From positions 1 to 64,000 of the forward strand of contig NZ_JBHRXK010000005.1 of the NCBI RefSeq assembly GCF_042648505.1: 64,000 nucleotides of DNA. Reading direction: 5' to 3'. Below are positions 9,301 to 16,991 of the stretch, piece by piece. The DNA comes from Lysobacter_L cavernae (GTDB lineage: Bacteria > Pseudomonadota > Gammaproteobacteria > Xanthomonadales > Xanthomonadaceae). A model generated the notes under the pieces. It did no database searches. It saw only the letters and a list, made by a program, of their open reading frames with translations, and was not told the origin of the DNA. The position numbers were made by a program, and so were the translations under genes. Positions within the stretch are counted from its first letter, which is position 1; each line of letters starts with the position of its first letter.

Positions 9301-9414
9301 TTCGACACGAAGCCACCGTACATGGGGTTCGGCGAGCCGGGCATCTATGCCAACAGTCAGGTCTACGACCTGGTCGGTCGCGCCTACAACCTGACCTGGA
9401 CCTACACGTTCTGA
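6391..9414 (+). CDS. TonB-dependent outer-membrane receptor
   Basis: The 1007-residue precursor carries a signal sequence (about 1-40), a TonB-box-like segment NVVVTGSR (76-83), a plug domain with YGADAVTGAVNIITKK, and a long beta-barrel region ending in an aromatic strand (NLTWTYTF), as needed for BamA-mediated insertion. The size and the PxSVIHMDEAL/YDVLTQNPAI pattern resemble the large Xanthomonas/Lysobacter receptors used for carbohydrate or peptide uptake; the ligand is unknown. No sigma/anti-sigma or transporter partner is adjacent. The gene is monocistronic and followed by a strong hairpin at 9430-9459. The start at 6391 is the longest ATG; a shorter GTG at about 6430 is possible. Confidence 0.92.
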   Translation: MLPGFLHPRRNPTVRSSVSRLAAGITVAVLSMQASAVVQAQARTSHTPSQEAAPEEPGQEEGSSNPDFVEARTLDNVVVTGSRVARPDLVNPMPVSVIHMDEALRFGQTSLYDVLTQNPAIGIGNSLSSSVTGWDAGAAFVNLRNLGTNRSLTLIDGKRRVSSSARSSAVDIGTIPLGMIERVDIVTGGAAAVYGADAVTGAVNIITKKDIEETTLSATKSLSERGDSGEFNASISTGFKFADDRGRFTIGGTYTKTDPLYMSDRYDWTQQPFNLANPANTGTSDGIPDNITLYDYRQHYYAYEPNFWLAGDKKRYMLQSDGSVRAMVHDTFYGNGPAQFATGGGGDGRNLTDHYQFRGGEESASVLGLVDFYFTDSYRGAGWFNYAKTDYDGDFYPWRDDTRATFFGGAGGAKAYLDNPFLPDSIRAVMEEKGLTSLSIDRTYGNFPVRDEVHHRRTFTVGGELGGDLTDYIGWSAFVQYGKVEDHAIEGNVPWKSHWLAARDVIEVDGQPVCRDVAARAAGCVPLNIFSTSAPSQSLLDYVLNDRDEYRTTTQKLAGAQINGSAFELPAGDMNFAAGIEYRKDTLKNTDDPLALSGELVYGGGPGARSQLDVASDVSEVFAEVMLPVLADVSFAKRLDLELAYRYSDYSTVGGTDAWKAGLIWEPVQGFAVRGVRSRSVRTPNFGELYEPIFTSTTAGSISDPCMVGSYYATATRAANCKALGVPEPIVDPKIGPHITTGGNPELAPETSDSLTVGFVWQPSFLENFDLTVDYWDIEIADVVTQLSYTTILNLCVDLPSIDNPYCAAVGRNLTPGVPTQQHGVLLPAGAALWVKAQQDNISRLYARGIDVSARYRVDVGPGRLGFQFAGTYLLEHVTETTPGIEAGDVISDGAYSNPHVRASLTTTYDVGKFGVALLSRFLGHGRANVNAISNEQYDDNTVPSRTYHDLSARYSFDNGQTLSFGVSNLFDTKPPYMGFGEPGIYANSQVYDLVGRAYNLTWTYTF

Positions 9415-9429
9415 TTGAAGGCCATGCGC

Positions 9430-9459
9430 GCCGTACGTCCATTGCGGTGGACGTACGGC
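9430..9459 (+). terminator. Perfect 12-bp hairpin after the TonB receptor
   Basis: GCCGTACGTCCA (9430-9441) pairs perfectly with TGGACGTACGGC (9448-9459) around TTGCGG, starting 15 nt past the receptor stop. There is no U-run, only GGTTT, so termination strength is uncertain. Confidence 0.6.
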
Positions 9460-9464
9460 CGGTT

Positions 9465-9539
9465 TCACATGCGGTTGTTGCCGCGCTGGATGACGTGCTG
9501 TGGGATGCGCGGAAGATCGAGTCGTGGAAGACGAACCAT
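9465..9539 (-). pseudogene. 5' remnant of a REP-associated tyrosine transposase (RAYT)
   Basis: The reverse strand from ATG (9539) to TGA (9465) encodes 24 residues containing RLPRLDLPRIPQHVIQRGNN, the N-terminal signature of IS200-like RAYT transposases (RLPRL...P.HV.QRGNNR). It stops where the intact family continues, with no sign of the catalytic HUH or tyrosine, so this is a truncated relic. It lies between the receptor hairpin and the methyltransferase gene, 1.4 kb from REP palindromes, the elements this family mobilises. Confidence 0.65.
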
Positions 9540-9555
9540 GGCGGGGCCTTGCGGT

Positions 9556-10398
9556 TCAGCGCCTCGTCGCCAGCACGCCGTCCAGCGCGAGCTGCGCTTT
9601 GAAGCCGGCCTTCTCAAGGCGTTTGGCCACCTCGCGCGGGACATCGCGGCCGCTGGTGAGCTTGTTCGGGCTGCCGGTGTAGTGGAACAGGCGGCCGCCG
9701 CGACGCAGGACGCGCGCCAGCTGGTCGTAGAAGACCTGCGAGTACAGCTCGCCGGCGATCCCGAAGCGCGGCGGGTCGTGCAACAGTGCGTCCACCGCGG
9801 CGTCGCCGATCTGCGTGATCGCCTGTGACACGTCGGCATGGGTGAGCTGCAGTCGGCCACCGAAGGCGGGCGCGTCCGGGTCCGGCGACCACGGGTTGAG
9901 CGTGCGCAGCCACAGCACGTCGGCGTTCTTCTCGAACGAGTGGATGCGGGCCACGCCCGCGTCGATGCAGCACGCCGCGAAGTAGCCCAGGCCGCCGCAG
10001 GTATCGAGCACGACCTTTCCTTGCGGCTCCACCAGCGCCACCTTGCGGCGCGCATCCTCGACCGGCGACTCCTTCGAGGTGGGCAGCATCTTGATGCCGT
10101 CGATCTCGAACGTGGGCGCGCGCCATTCGCTGGGCACCAGCTTGATCAGCGAGCCGGAATAGCGCGACACCGGCGCGAAGTCATCGCCGTCCCAGTAGTA
10201 GATCGTGCGGTCTTTGAGCTTGTCCGGGTACGGGTAGCGCTGATCGCGCCACTGCCAGGCGTCGGTCGCAAGCACCGCGTCGCCGTTCGAGCGTCCCAGG
10301 TCCAGCGAGCCGGTCCATGCGCCTGCACCGGTATCGCGTGCGGCCAGCAGTGCCTCGGCGAGCAGGCGTGTGAGCAGGGGGCCGGAATAATGCGGCAC
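9556..10398 (-). CDS. Class I SAM-dependent methyltransferase
   Basis: The 280-residue enzyme shows motif I VVLDTCGGLGYF (129-140) and a motif-IV-like LLHDPPRF (205-212); the PP loop is typical of methyltransferases acting on planar nitrogens or nucleic-acid bases, but the substrate is not identifiable. GTG at 10398 is preferred as start because CAGGAG lies 8 nt upstream, whereas the ATG at 10434 and the start at 10464 have none. It is divergent from yqaA. Its long conserved N-terminal part (VPHYSGPLLTRLLAEALL) suggests a distinct subfamily. Confidence 0.75.
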   Translation of the reverse strand: MPHYSGPLLTRLLAEALLAARDTGAGAWTGSLDLGRSNGDAVLATDAWQWRDQRYPYPDKLKDRTIYYWDGDDFAPVSRYSGSLIKLVPSEWRAPTFEIDGIKMLPTSKESPVEDARRKVALVEPQGKVVLDTCGGLGYFAACCIDAGVARIHSFEKNADVLWLRTLNPWSPDPDAPAFGGRLQLTHADVSQAITQIGDAAVDALLHDPPRFGIAGELYSQVFYDQLARVLRRGGRLFHYTGSPNKLTSGRDVPREVAKRLEKAGFKAQLALDGVLATRR

Positions 10399-10504
10399 GC
10401 GGGCAACTCCTGGGGCGGCGAAAGGGTGGGGCATTTTCCGCCAAATCCAACGGGCTGGGTGCATTTTCCAAGGCGCGCAGGCCCTCGAACGTAGAATGCC
10501 GGCG

Positions 10505-10927
10505 ATGGCTTATCTGGGATTGTTCGTCACGGCGTTCATCGCCGCCACGCTGCTGCCCGCGCAATCCGAAACGCTGATGGTGGGCTTGCTCGTGGCCGGC
10601 TACGTGCCGTGGCTGCTGGTGGTCGTGGCCAGTGTCGGCAACGTGCTGGGCTCGACCGTCAACTGGTTCCTCGGGCGCGAGCTGACGCGTTTCAGCGAGC
10701 GGCGCTGGTTTCCGGTCAAACCCGCGGCGCTGGCGCGGGCGCAGGCGTGGTACGGCCGCTACGGCAAGTGGACGCTGCTGCTGAGCTGGATGCCGATCAT
10801 CGGTGACCCGCTGACCCTGGCGGCCGGGGTCATGCGCGAACCGCTGCGCGTGTTCCTCGTCCTGGTGACTGTCGTCAAGACCGCGCGTTATGTGGTGCTG
10901 GCCGTCGTGGCTGCGCAATATGCATGA
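10505..10927 (+). CDS. yqaA: YqaA/DedA-like inner-membrane protein
   Basis: The 140-residue protein has four predicted membrane segments and the family pattern LLPAQSETLMVGLL, GNVLGSTVNWFLGRE and LLSWMPIIGDPLTLAAGVMR. These match YqaA, a short SNARE-associated/DedA-like protein of unknown transport role. ATG 10505 (MAYLGLF) is the usual start of homologues; 10496 is 3 codons earlier in the same frame. It is divergent from the methyltransferase and followed by a 328-nt gap filled with palindromic repeats. Confidence 0.85.
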   Translation: MAYLGLFVTAFIAATLLPAQSETLMVGLLVAGYVPWLLVVVASVGNVLGSTVNWFLGRELTRFSERRWFPVKPAALARAQAWYGRYGKWTLLLSWMPIIGDPLTLAAGVMREPLRVFLVLVTVVKTARYVVLAVVAAQYA

Positions 10928-10940
10928 AGGCTGCTGATCC

Positions 10941-10970
10941 GTAGCCGGGTAAGGCCACAGGCCGGGCTAC
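10941..10970. repeat. Short REP-type palindrome (half element)
   Basis: GTAGCCGGGTAAGGCC at 10941-10956 and CCGGGCTAC at 10962-10970 form an imperfect hairpin sharing the GTAGCC(C)GGGTAAG core of the 85-nt elements at 2005 and 11039. Confidence 0.65.
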
Positions 10971-10990
10971 GCCCTTGTATTGAATAACAG

Positions 10991-11031
10991 AAGCAACGTC
11001 CATGGATCCCCGCCTTCGCGGGGATGACGAG
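10991..11031. repeat. GTCCATGGATCCCC...GGGGATGACGAG element, copy 1
   Basis: A short element whose core is a perfect hairpin ATCCCCGC-CTTC-GCGGGGAT (11006-11025). Its left 22 nt (from AAGCAACG) and its right CGCGGGGATGACGAG recur at 61849-61931 around a longer interior. It lies between two REP palindromes in the yqaA/M13 gap. Confidence 0.65.
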
Positions 11032-11038
11032 AGCTTGC

Positions 11039-11123
11039 GTAGCCCGGGTAAGCGGAGCGCACCTGGGATGGTGACGGTCCTCGAAAGGCGCCCAGGTGCG
11101 GCCTGAGGTCTTACCCGGGCTAC
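11039..11123. repeat. REP-type imperfect palindrome, copy 2
   Basis: Terminal arms GTAGCCCGGGTAAG (11039-11052) and CTTACCCGGGCTAC (11110-11123) are perfectly complementary. Inner arms GCACCTGGG and CCCAGGTGC form a second perfect stem. Same length and plan as the copy at 2005-2088. Confidence 0.8.
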
Positions 11124-11255
11124 CGGACCGGTTTGCGGATGCTGGCGTCCGCGCCGGGAACGGGGGCGACGGAGCTGCGACTCAACCAAAGTCACTCGAC
11201 CGCGCGGTGCGCGGCCGCTAGGCTCCGGCGTTCCATATTTCTGCGGAACCGCCCG

Positions 11256-13328
11256 ATGAAGTCTTCGTCCCTGAGCCTGAGCCTCGCCATCGCGCTTGGC
11301 CTGGTCTCCACCGTTTCCGTCGCCGCCGGCCGGTCGGCCAGCAAGCCCGAGCTCGGCGACTTCGGCGTCGACCTCAGTGCCCGCGACCTGTCTGTGAAGC
11401 CGGGTGACGACTTCAACCGTTACGTCAGCGGCCACTGGCTGAAGACCTATGAGCTGAAGGACTACGAGACCTCGTACGGCTCGTTCAACCAGCTGCGCGA
11501 TCGCGCCGAGGAGCAGGTGCACGGGCTGGTCGAGGGGCTGCAGCAGCGCAGCGACCTCAAGCCGGGCAGCAACGGTCAGAAGGTGCGCGACTACTACGCC
11601 AGCTACATGGACCACGCCGCGCGCGATGCCGCGGGCATCACGCCGCTGCAGCCGCTGCTGGGCCGCATCGCCGCGATCGACTCCAAGCCGGCGCTGATCG
11701 CCGCCTTCGCCAACGCCGACCTCGACGCCAGCGCCTCGCCGATCCGCCTGGGCGTCGACCTGGACCGCAAGAACCCGGATGCCTATCTGGTCAGCCTCAA
11801 CGTTGGCGGCCTGGGCCTGCCGGACAAGGATTACTACCTCAATCCGGACGCGCGCTTCGTCGCCATCCGCGCGGCCTACGTCGCGCACATCCAGCGCATG
11901 CTCGGCTTTGCCGGCGCGGCCTCTGTAGGCGTTGGCGACGGCAAGGCCCGCGCCGAGCAGGTGCTGGCGCTGGAAACCGCGCTGGCCAAGCCGCAGTGGG
12001 AGCGCGCCAAGCGCCGCGACCGCGACAAGACCTACAACGTGGCCACCTTCGCGCAGTTGCAGAAGCAGTTCCCGTCCTACGACTGGGCCGCGCACCTGCG
12101 CGCACAGGAAATGAAGCAGCCCGACCGCGTCAACGTGGTCACGCCGGATGCGGTGCAGCCGGTGCTCGACGTGATCGCCGCGACGCCGCTGCCGGTGTGG
12201 CGCGACTACCTGGCCTTCCACGCCATCGACGGCAATGCCGACCTGCTCAGCCGCGCCATTGACGAGGCCTCGTTCGCCTTCAACGGCAAGGTCATCGGCG
12301 GCCAGAAGGCGCAGCGCGACGACTGGAAGCGCGCGGTCGCCACCGTCGGCGCCAAGGACGGTCTGGGTGACGCGCTCGGCGAGTTGTACGTGGCGCGTTA
12401 CTTCAAGCCCGAGGCCAAGGTGGCGATGGACCAGCTGGTCGAGAACCTGCGCGCGGCGCTGCGCCAGAACATCCAGCAGATGGACTGGATGGGCGAGGCG
12501 ACCAAGGCCCAGGCGTATCGCAAGCTCGAAACCTTCCGGCCGAAGATCGGCTACCCGGACAAGTGGACCGACTACGCCAGCGTCAGCATCGTGCCCAACG
12601 ACCTGGTCGCCAATGCCATGGCGCTGCGCCGCTTCAACCGTGCCGACGAGAACCGCCGCATCGGCCAGAAGACCGACCGCGACGAATGGGGCATGACGCC
12701 GCAGACGGTCAACGCCTACTACAACTCGACCTTCAACGAGATCGTGTTCCCGGCGGCGATCCTGCAGCCGCCGTTCTTCGACCTGAACGCCGATCCGGCG
12801 GTGAACTACGGTGGCATCGGCGCGGTGATCGGCCACGAGATGGGCCACGGCTTCGACGACCAGGGCAGCAAGTCCGACTTCGCCGGCATCCAGCGCAACT
12901 GGTGGACCGGCGAGGACCGTGCCCGCTTCGATGAACGCACCAAGGCGCTGGGCGCGCAGTACGACGCCTACTGCCCGCTGCAGGGGCAGTGCGTCAACGG
13001 CGCGCTGACCATGGGCGAGAACATCGGCGACCTCGGCGGCCTGTCCATGGCCTACACCGCCTACCAGCTGAGCCTGAAGGGCAAGCCGGCGCCGGTGATC
13101 GACGGCCTGAGCGGCGACCAGCGCTTCTTCCTGTCGTGGGGCCAGATCTGGAAGGGCAAGTACCGCGACGAGTCGCTGCTGACCCTGATCAAGACCAACC
13201 CGCATTCGCCGGGGATGTACCGCGCCAACGGCCCGGTGCGCAATTTCGACCCGTGGTACCAGGCGTTCGACGTCAAGCCCGGCGACGCGATGTACCTGGC
13301 GCCGGAACAGCGCGTGCGCATCTGGTAA
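11256..13328 (+). CDS. Secreted M13-family zinc metallopeptidase (neprilysin/PepO type)
   Basis: The 690-residue protein has a signal peptide (1-24), the N-terminal M13 start PGDDFNRYVSGHWL, the zinc motif HEMGH (527-531) in GHEMGHGFDDQG, the third-ligand motif ENIGDLGG (Glu588), the NAYYN substrate-binding stretch and the conserved C-terminal RVRIW. All catalytic elements of this family are present and length is normal. It should degrade peptides in the periplasm or outside the cell. The ATG at 11256 starts the signal peptide. It is first in a same-strand run with two other zinc peptidases of unrelated families. Confidence 0.93.
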   Translation: MKSSSLSLSLAIALGLVSTVSVAAGRSASKPELGDFGVDLSARDLSVKPGDDFNRYVSGHWLKTYELKDYETSYGSFNQLRDRAEEQVHGLVEGLQQRSDLKPGSNGQKVRDYYASYMDHAARDAAGITPLQPLLGRIAAIDSKPALIAAFANADLDASASPIRLGVDLDRKNPDAYLVSLNVGGLGLPDKDYYLNPDARFVAIRAAYVAHIQRMLGFAGAASVGVGDGKARAEQVLALETALAKPQWERAKRRDRDKTYNVATFAQLQKQFPSYDWAAHLRAQEMKQPDRVNVVTPDAVQPVLDVIAATPLPVWRDYLAFHAIDGNADLLSRAIDEASFAFNGKVIGGQKAQRDDWKRAVATVGAKDGLGDALGELYVARYFKPEAKVAMDQLVENLRAALRQNIQQMDWMGEATKAQAYRKLETFRPKIGYPDKWTDYASVSIVPNDLVANAMALRRFNRADENRRIGQKTDRDEWGMTPQTVNAYYNSTFNEIVFPAAILQPPFFDLNADPAVNYGGIGAVIGHEMGHGFDDQGSKSDFAGIQRNWWTGEDRARFDERTKALGAQYDAYCPLQGQCVNGALTMGENIGDLGGLSMAYTAYQLSLKGKPAPVIDGLSGDQRFFLSWGQIWKGKYRDESLLTLIKTNPHSPGMYRANGPVRNFDPWYQAFDVKPGDAMYLAPEQRVRIW

Positions 13329-13426
13329 CCGACCATAGCGACGACGGCGCGGCGGGACTGGGTTCCGCCGCGTCCCGCTGCAACGTGTTCCACCATTCCC
13401 TCAATCGCTACAGAGTGACAGACGTT

Positions 13427-14344
13427 ATGAATGCCCAAGCCTTCTACCCCATCGGTACCCCTGGCCAGCCTTGGGGCGACGCGGAAAAGGCGCAATGGCT
13501 GTCGCGCCAGACCCGCCAGCGCAGCTATGCGGATGAGGTGCTCAGCGTCATCGAGCGCCTGCGTCCGCGCTTCGACGTGGTGGAGTACGGCTGGCTCGAG
13601 TACGGTACCGAAACCTTCCCGCTGTTTGCGTTCAAAAGCCGTGACTGGCGCGACGACTTGCCGGTCGCACTGGTGACGGGCGGCGTGCACGGCTACGAGA
13701 GCAGTGGCGTGCACGGCGCGTTGCAGTTCATCGACCGGCACGCGGACGAGTATGCGGGCCGCATCAACCTGCTCATTGCGCCGTGCATCAGCCCGTGGGC
13801 GTACGAGCGGATCCACCGTTGGAACGCGAACGCGATCGACCCGAACCGTTCGTTCCGCAACGACAGCCCGGCCGCTGAATCGGCGGCGCTGCTGCAGTTG
13901 GTGGCGCCCGTGAGCGATCGCGTGCTGGTGCACATCGATCTGCACGAGACCACCGACAGCGACGAGTCCGAATTCCGCCCGGCACTGGCCGCGCGTGACG
14001 GCAAGCCGTTCGAGCCGGGCGAAATCCCCGACGGCTTCTACCTGGTCGACGACAGCGAGCACCCGCAGCCTGAGTTCCAACAGGCGGTGATCGCGGCGGT
14101 CGAAAAGATCACCCATATCGCCCCGGCCGACGCCAACGGCGAGATCATCGGTTCGACGGTGGCCGCGCCGGGTGTCATCCGTTACCCGCTCAAGCAGCTC
14201 GGCCTGTGTGCGGGTATCACCGATGCCACGTACAAGACCACCACCGAGGTCTACCCCGACAGCCCACGCGCCAGTGCCGAGCAATGCAACGCCGCGCAGG
14301 CCGCGGCGGTGTGTGCGGCCATCGACTTCGCGCTGGCGCATTGA
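13427..14344 (+). CDS. M14-like zinc carboxypeptidase/deacylase
   Basis: The 305-residue cytosolic protein (no signal peptide) contains GGVHGYE (86-92; His88 and Glu91 as zinc ligands), NANAIDPNRSF (133-143; the Asn-Arg substrate pair of carboxypeptidases) and HIDLHE (169-174; third ligand His). This is the M14/succinylglutamate-desuccinylase-type fold. The substrate is not determinable; D-Ala/meso-DAP peptides, amino-acid conjugates or AstE/AspA-like N-acyl amino acids are all possible. It starts 98 nt after the M13 gene and is followed 31 nt later by the DUF2268 peptidase. Confidence 0.8.
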   Translation: MNAQAFYPIGTPGQPWGDAEKAQWLSRQTRQRSYADEVLSVIERLRPRFDVVEYGWLEYGTETFPLFAFKSRDWRDDLPVALVTGGVHGYESSGVHGALQFIDRHADEYAGRINLLIAPCISPWAYERIHRWNANAIDPNRSFRNDSPAAESAALLQLVAPVSDRVLVHIDLHETTDSDESEFRPALAARDGKPFEPGEIPDGFYLVDDSEHPQPEFQQAVIAAVEKITHIAPADANGEIIGSTVAAPGVIRYPLKQLGLCAGITDATYKTTTEVYPDSPRASAEQCNAAQAAAVCAAIDFALAH

Positions 14345-14375
14345 TAACGGCGATCGAATTTTTCCCTGTTTCAGG

Positions 14376-15323
14376 ATGCCAAGGATGAGCTTGATCAGCA
14401 GTGGGTTGGTGGTTGGCGTGCTGGTGTGCGCGGTTTCCGCAACGGCGCACAGCGCGGTATCGAAAGACGACAAGCCTGCGGCGGGACCCGTCATCCACAC
14501 CGAGGACGTCGACCGCTTCTACCGGGTCTACGACGCCGCCGGCGGACGCCCGACGGCCGAGCAGCTCCAGCACGACTACCTCGATGCGGGCTCGGAGGGC
14601 TTGCATCAGCTCGCCAAGGTCCGAAACGTCACCGGGGTCCGGATCGCCGAGAACCTGGCCAGGCACCCGCAGGTCTATTCGGGTGCCAAGCGTTGCATCG
14701 CCGTGCTGCCGCGCGTGCGCCAACGTCTGGACGTCGCTTTGGGCGAGTTGGTTCGCCTCTATCCGCAAGCGAAGTTGCCGCCGGTCACGATCGCCGTCGG
14801 CCGGGGCAAGCCGGTCGGTGTGGGCAGCCCCGTTACCGGCTTGCAGATCGGCCTTGAGGCGTTGTGCGCGACGGACTGGCTCAACCCCGACGTGGAGGAC
14901 CGGTTCGTGTACGTGATCGTCCACGAATACATGCACGGGCAGCAGGTGGAGGCGCTGGTCGATGCCGAGCACCCCACGGTGCTGGAACGCTCGCTGGCCG
15001 AAGGCGCGGCCGAATTAGCGACCGAACTGGTCGCCGGCAATGTCGCGTATTCGGTGTTCGCTGCGACCACCAAGGGCCGTGAGAGGGAGATCGAGACTGC
15101 GTTCGTTGCCGACGTGGACAAGACCGACCTCTCGCAATGGCTCGACAACAGCACCACGGACAAGCCAGGCGACCTCGGTTACTGGGTCGGCTATCGCATC
15201 GCCAAATCCTATTACCAGCACGCCCCCGACAAGAGCCGGGCCTTGCGCGAAATCCTGGAAATGGACGATCCCAAGGCGTTCCTTGCCAAGAGCGGTTGGT
15301 ATCCCGGCATCCAGCTGCAGTAG
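14376..15323 (+). CDS. DUF2268-type putative zinc-dependent protease, exported
   Basis: The 315-residue protein has a signal peptide (about 1-27), the zinc motif HEYMH (183-187) within YVIVHEYMHGQQ, and EGAAEL (209-214) offering a third glutamate ligand, the arrangement of DUF2268 proteases. YWVGYRIAKSYYQ is another conserved element. It is probably periplasmic; the substrate is unknown. Starts at 14376 and 14385 (MSLISS) are both plausible. It closes a run of three metallopeptidases (M13, M14-like, DUF2268) on one strand with small gaps. Confidence 0.8.
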   Translation: MPRMSLISSGLVVGVLVCAVSATAHSAVSKDDKPAAGPVIHTEDVDRFYRVYDAAGGRPTAEQLQHDYLDAGSEGLHQLAKVRNVTGVRIAENLARHPQVYSGAKRCIAVLPRVRQRLDVALGELVRLYPQAKLPPVTIAVGRGKPVGVGSPVTGLQIGLEALCATDWLNPDVEDRFVYVIVHEYMHGQQVEALVDAEHPTVLERSLAEGAAELATELVAGNVAYSVFAATTKGREREIETAFVADVDKTDLSQWLDNSTTDKPGDLGYWVGYRIAKSYYQHAPDKSRALREILEMDDPKAFLAKSGWYPGIQLQ

Positions 15324-15368
15324 CCCGTGCAAGGCGGCTTGAATCGCGGTCGCCCCAATGGTTGGCGG

Positions 15369-15479
15369 TCACCACAGAATCGGGACGGGCGGGGCATTGA
15401 ACGGCCGGTTTCCGGTGGCCCTGGGGAACTCCTCCCACGTAATCGGGTCGATTCCGACCACAGGCGACTTGTCGGACAT
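15369..15479 (-). CDS. Possible 36-aa small ORF
   Basis: A short reverse-strand frame from ATG (15479) encodes MSDKSPVVGIDPITWEEF and continues to a proline-rich end. Its composition looks more protein-like than chance, but there is no ribosome binding site and no recognised relative. It may be a gene remnant in the 209-nt gap before ridA. Confidence 0.2.
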   Translation of the reverse strand: MSDKSPVVGIDPITWEEFPRATGNRPFNAPPVPILW

Positions 15480-15532
15480 GCTGGATGCGCTTTAACGTGA
15501 CCGCTCCATCCGAATCCTCGCGAGCAGACTCC

Positions 15533-15877
15533 ATGATCGAGCGCATCGAAGCCGGCCACCGCATGTCCGAGGCCTGTATCCACAACGGTGTCGCGTACCT
15601 GGCCGGGCAGGTGGCAGCCGATGCCACGGCCGGAATCGAGAACCAGACCCGGCAGGTGCTGGCCGAGATCGATGCGCTGTTGTCGCAGGCGGGTACCGAC
15701 AAGACCCGGATCCTGCGCGCGCAGATCTTCCTGGCCGACATCGGTGACTTTGCCGGGATGAACAAGGTCTGGGACCAGTGGGTGGCGTCCGGCAAGGCCC
15801 CCGCGCGTGCCACGGTGGAGGCGCGGCTGGCCAACCCGGCGTGGAAGGTCGAGATCGTGGTGACCGCGGCGCTCTGA
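15533..15877 (+). CDS. RidA/YjgF family enamine/imine deaminase
   Basis: The 114-residue protein has the RidA core: NGVAYLAGQV, ILRAQIFLADIGDF, the active-site arginine in KAPARATVE (Arg92) and the closing WKVEIVVTA strand. RidA proteins trimerise and hydrolyse reactive 2-aminoacrylate-type enamines from PLP enzymes. The ATG at 15533 (MIERIEAG) gives the usual length; upstream extension to 15485 is not conserved in the family. The sequence is closer to the YoaB/RutC-like short subgroup than to E. coli RidA itself. It stands alone on the plus strand. Confidence 0.88.
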   Translation: MIERIEAGHRMSEACIHNGVAYLAGQVAADATAGIENQTRQVLAEIDALLSQAGTDKTRILRAQIFLADIGDFAGMNKVWDQWVASGKAPARATVEARLANPAWKVEIVVTAAL

Positions 15878-16029
15878 CACCTCGGGCCGACGGCAAAGCG
15901 TCGCGTCGTCGTCCCGAGGCCTGAACCGCCCCCGTTTCCTCCGGCTCGCGGCAACCACCGCGCCGTGCTGCAATGCGACAATACCGCCCGGTTCGCGCCC
16001 GTCCGTGCCGCGACCTCTCCCAGGATTCC

Positions 16030-16887
16030 ATGAAGACCCCCACCGCGCTGCAGGCGCTGATCGACGACGGCGTCATTGACGAGGTTTTGCGTCCGCTCAA
16101 GAGCGGCAAGGAAGCGGCGGTGTACGTGGTACGCAGCGGCGACGATGTGCGTTGCGCGAAGGTCTACAAGGACATGGCGCAGCGCAGTTTCCAGCAGCGC
16201 GTGCAGTACCAGGAAGGCCGCAAGGTGCGCGGCAGCCGCGAGGCGCGCGCGATCGGCAAGGCGAGCAAGTACGGCCGCAAGCAGCAGGAAACCGCCTGGA
16301 AGAACACCGAGGTCGACGCGCTGTACCAGCTGCGCGAAGCCGGCGTGCGCGTGCCCGAGCCCCACGGCTACTTCCACGGCGTGCTGGTGATGGAACTGGT
16401 GACGGACGCGGACGGGTTCTCGGCACCGCGCCTGGGCGAAGTCGAACTCACCGCTGAGCAGGCACGCGAGTTCCACACGGTGCTGGTGCGGCAGGTGGTG
16501 CGGATGCTGTGCTGCGGCCTGATCCACGGCGACCTGTCCGCGTACAACGTGCTGGTCGGCCCGGACGGCCCGGTGGTGATCGACTTCCCGCAGGTGGTCA
16601 GCGCCACCGGCAACAACGCCGCGCGACGGATGCTGCTGCGCGACGTCAACAACCTCACCGCAAGCCTCGGGCGCTGGGCGCCGGAGCTGCTCGACACCTG
16701 GTACGGCGAGGAGATGTGGGCGCTGTTCGAGGCCGGCGCGCTGCAGCCCGATACCGTGCTTACCGGCACGTTCGAGCACGACGAGCGCCTCGCCGACATC
16801 GACAGCGTCCGCGATGCGATCAACGAGGCCCGCGACGAGGCACTGATCCGCCAGCAGGGACGCGAGGCGGCGGCGCTGGCCGATTGA
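16030..16887 (+). CDS. RIO1-family atypical serine/threonine kinase
   Basis: The 285-residue protein carries RIO kinase elements: the flexible-loop segment PLKSGKEAAVYVV with a short glycine-poor ATP loop, CAKVYK (Lys44, ATP-binding), MELV hinge, catalytic HGDLSAYN (166-173, Asp168) and metal-binding IDFPQ (184-188, Asp185). Archaeal and eukaryotic RIO kinases act in small-subunit ribosome maturation; the bacterial role is less clear. The C-terminal region after residue 200 is alpha-helical and acidic. It starts at the ATG following CAGGA and is followed 104 nt later by yehS. Confidence 0.9.
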   Translation: MKTPTALQALIDDGVIDEVLRPLKSGKEAAVYVVRSGDDVRCAKVYKDMAQRSFQQRVQYQEGRKVRGSREARAIGKASKYGRKQQETAWKNTEVDALYQLREAGVRVPEPHGYFHGVLVMELVTDADGFSAPRLGEVELTAEQAREFHTVLVRQVVRMLCCGLIHGDLSAYNVLVGPDGPVVIDFPQVVSATGNNAARRMLLRDVNNLTASLGRWAPELLDTWYGEEMWALFEAGALQPDTVLTGTFEHDERLADIDSVRDAINEARDEALIRQQGREAAALAD

Positions 16888-16991
16888 GGTGCGACGGCGG
16901 CCGTGAACGCGGGAATGTCCGACACCCGTCGCCATCGCCACTAAGCTAGGAAACCCCCAACGGCGGCAGCCGGCTGTAGTTCTGGAAACCC

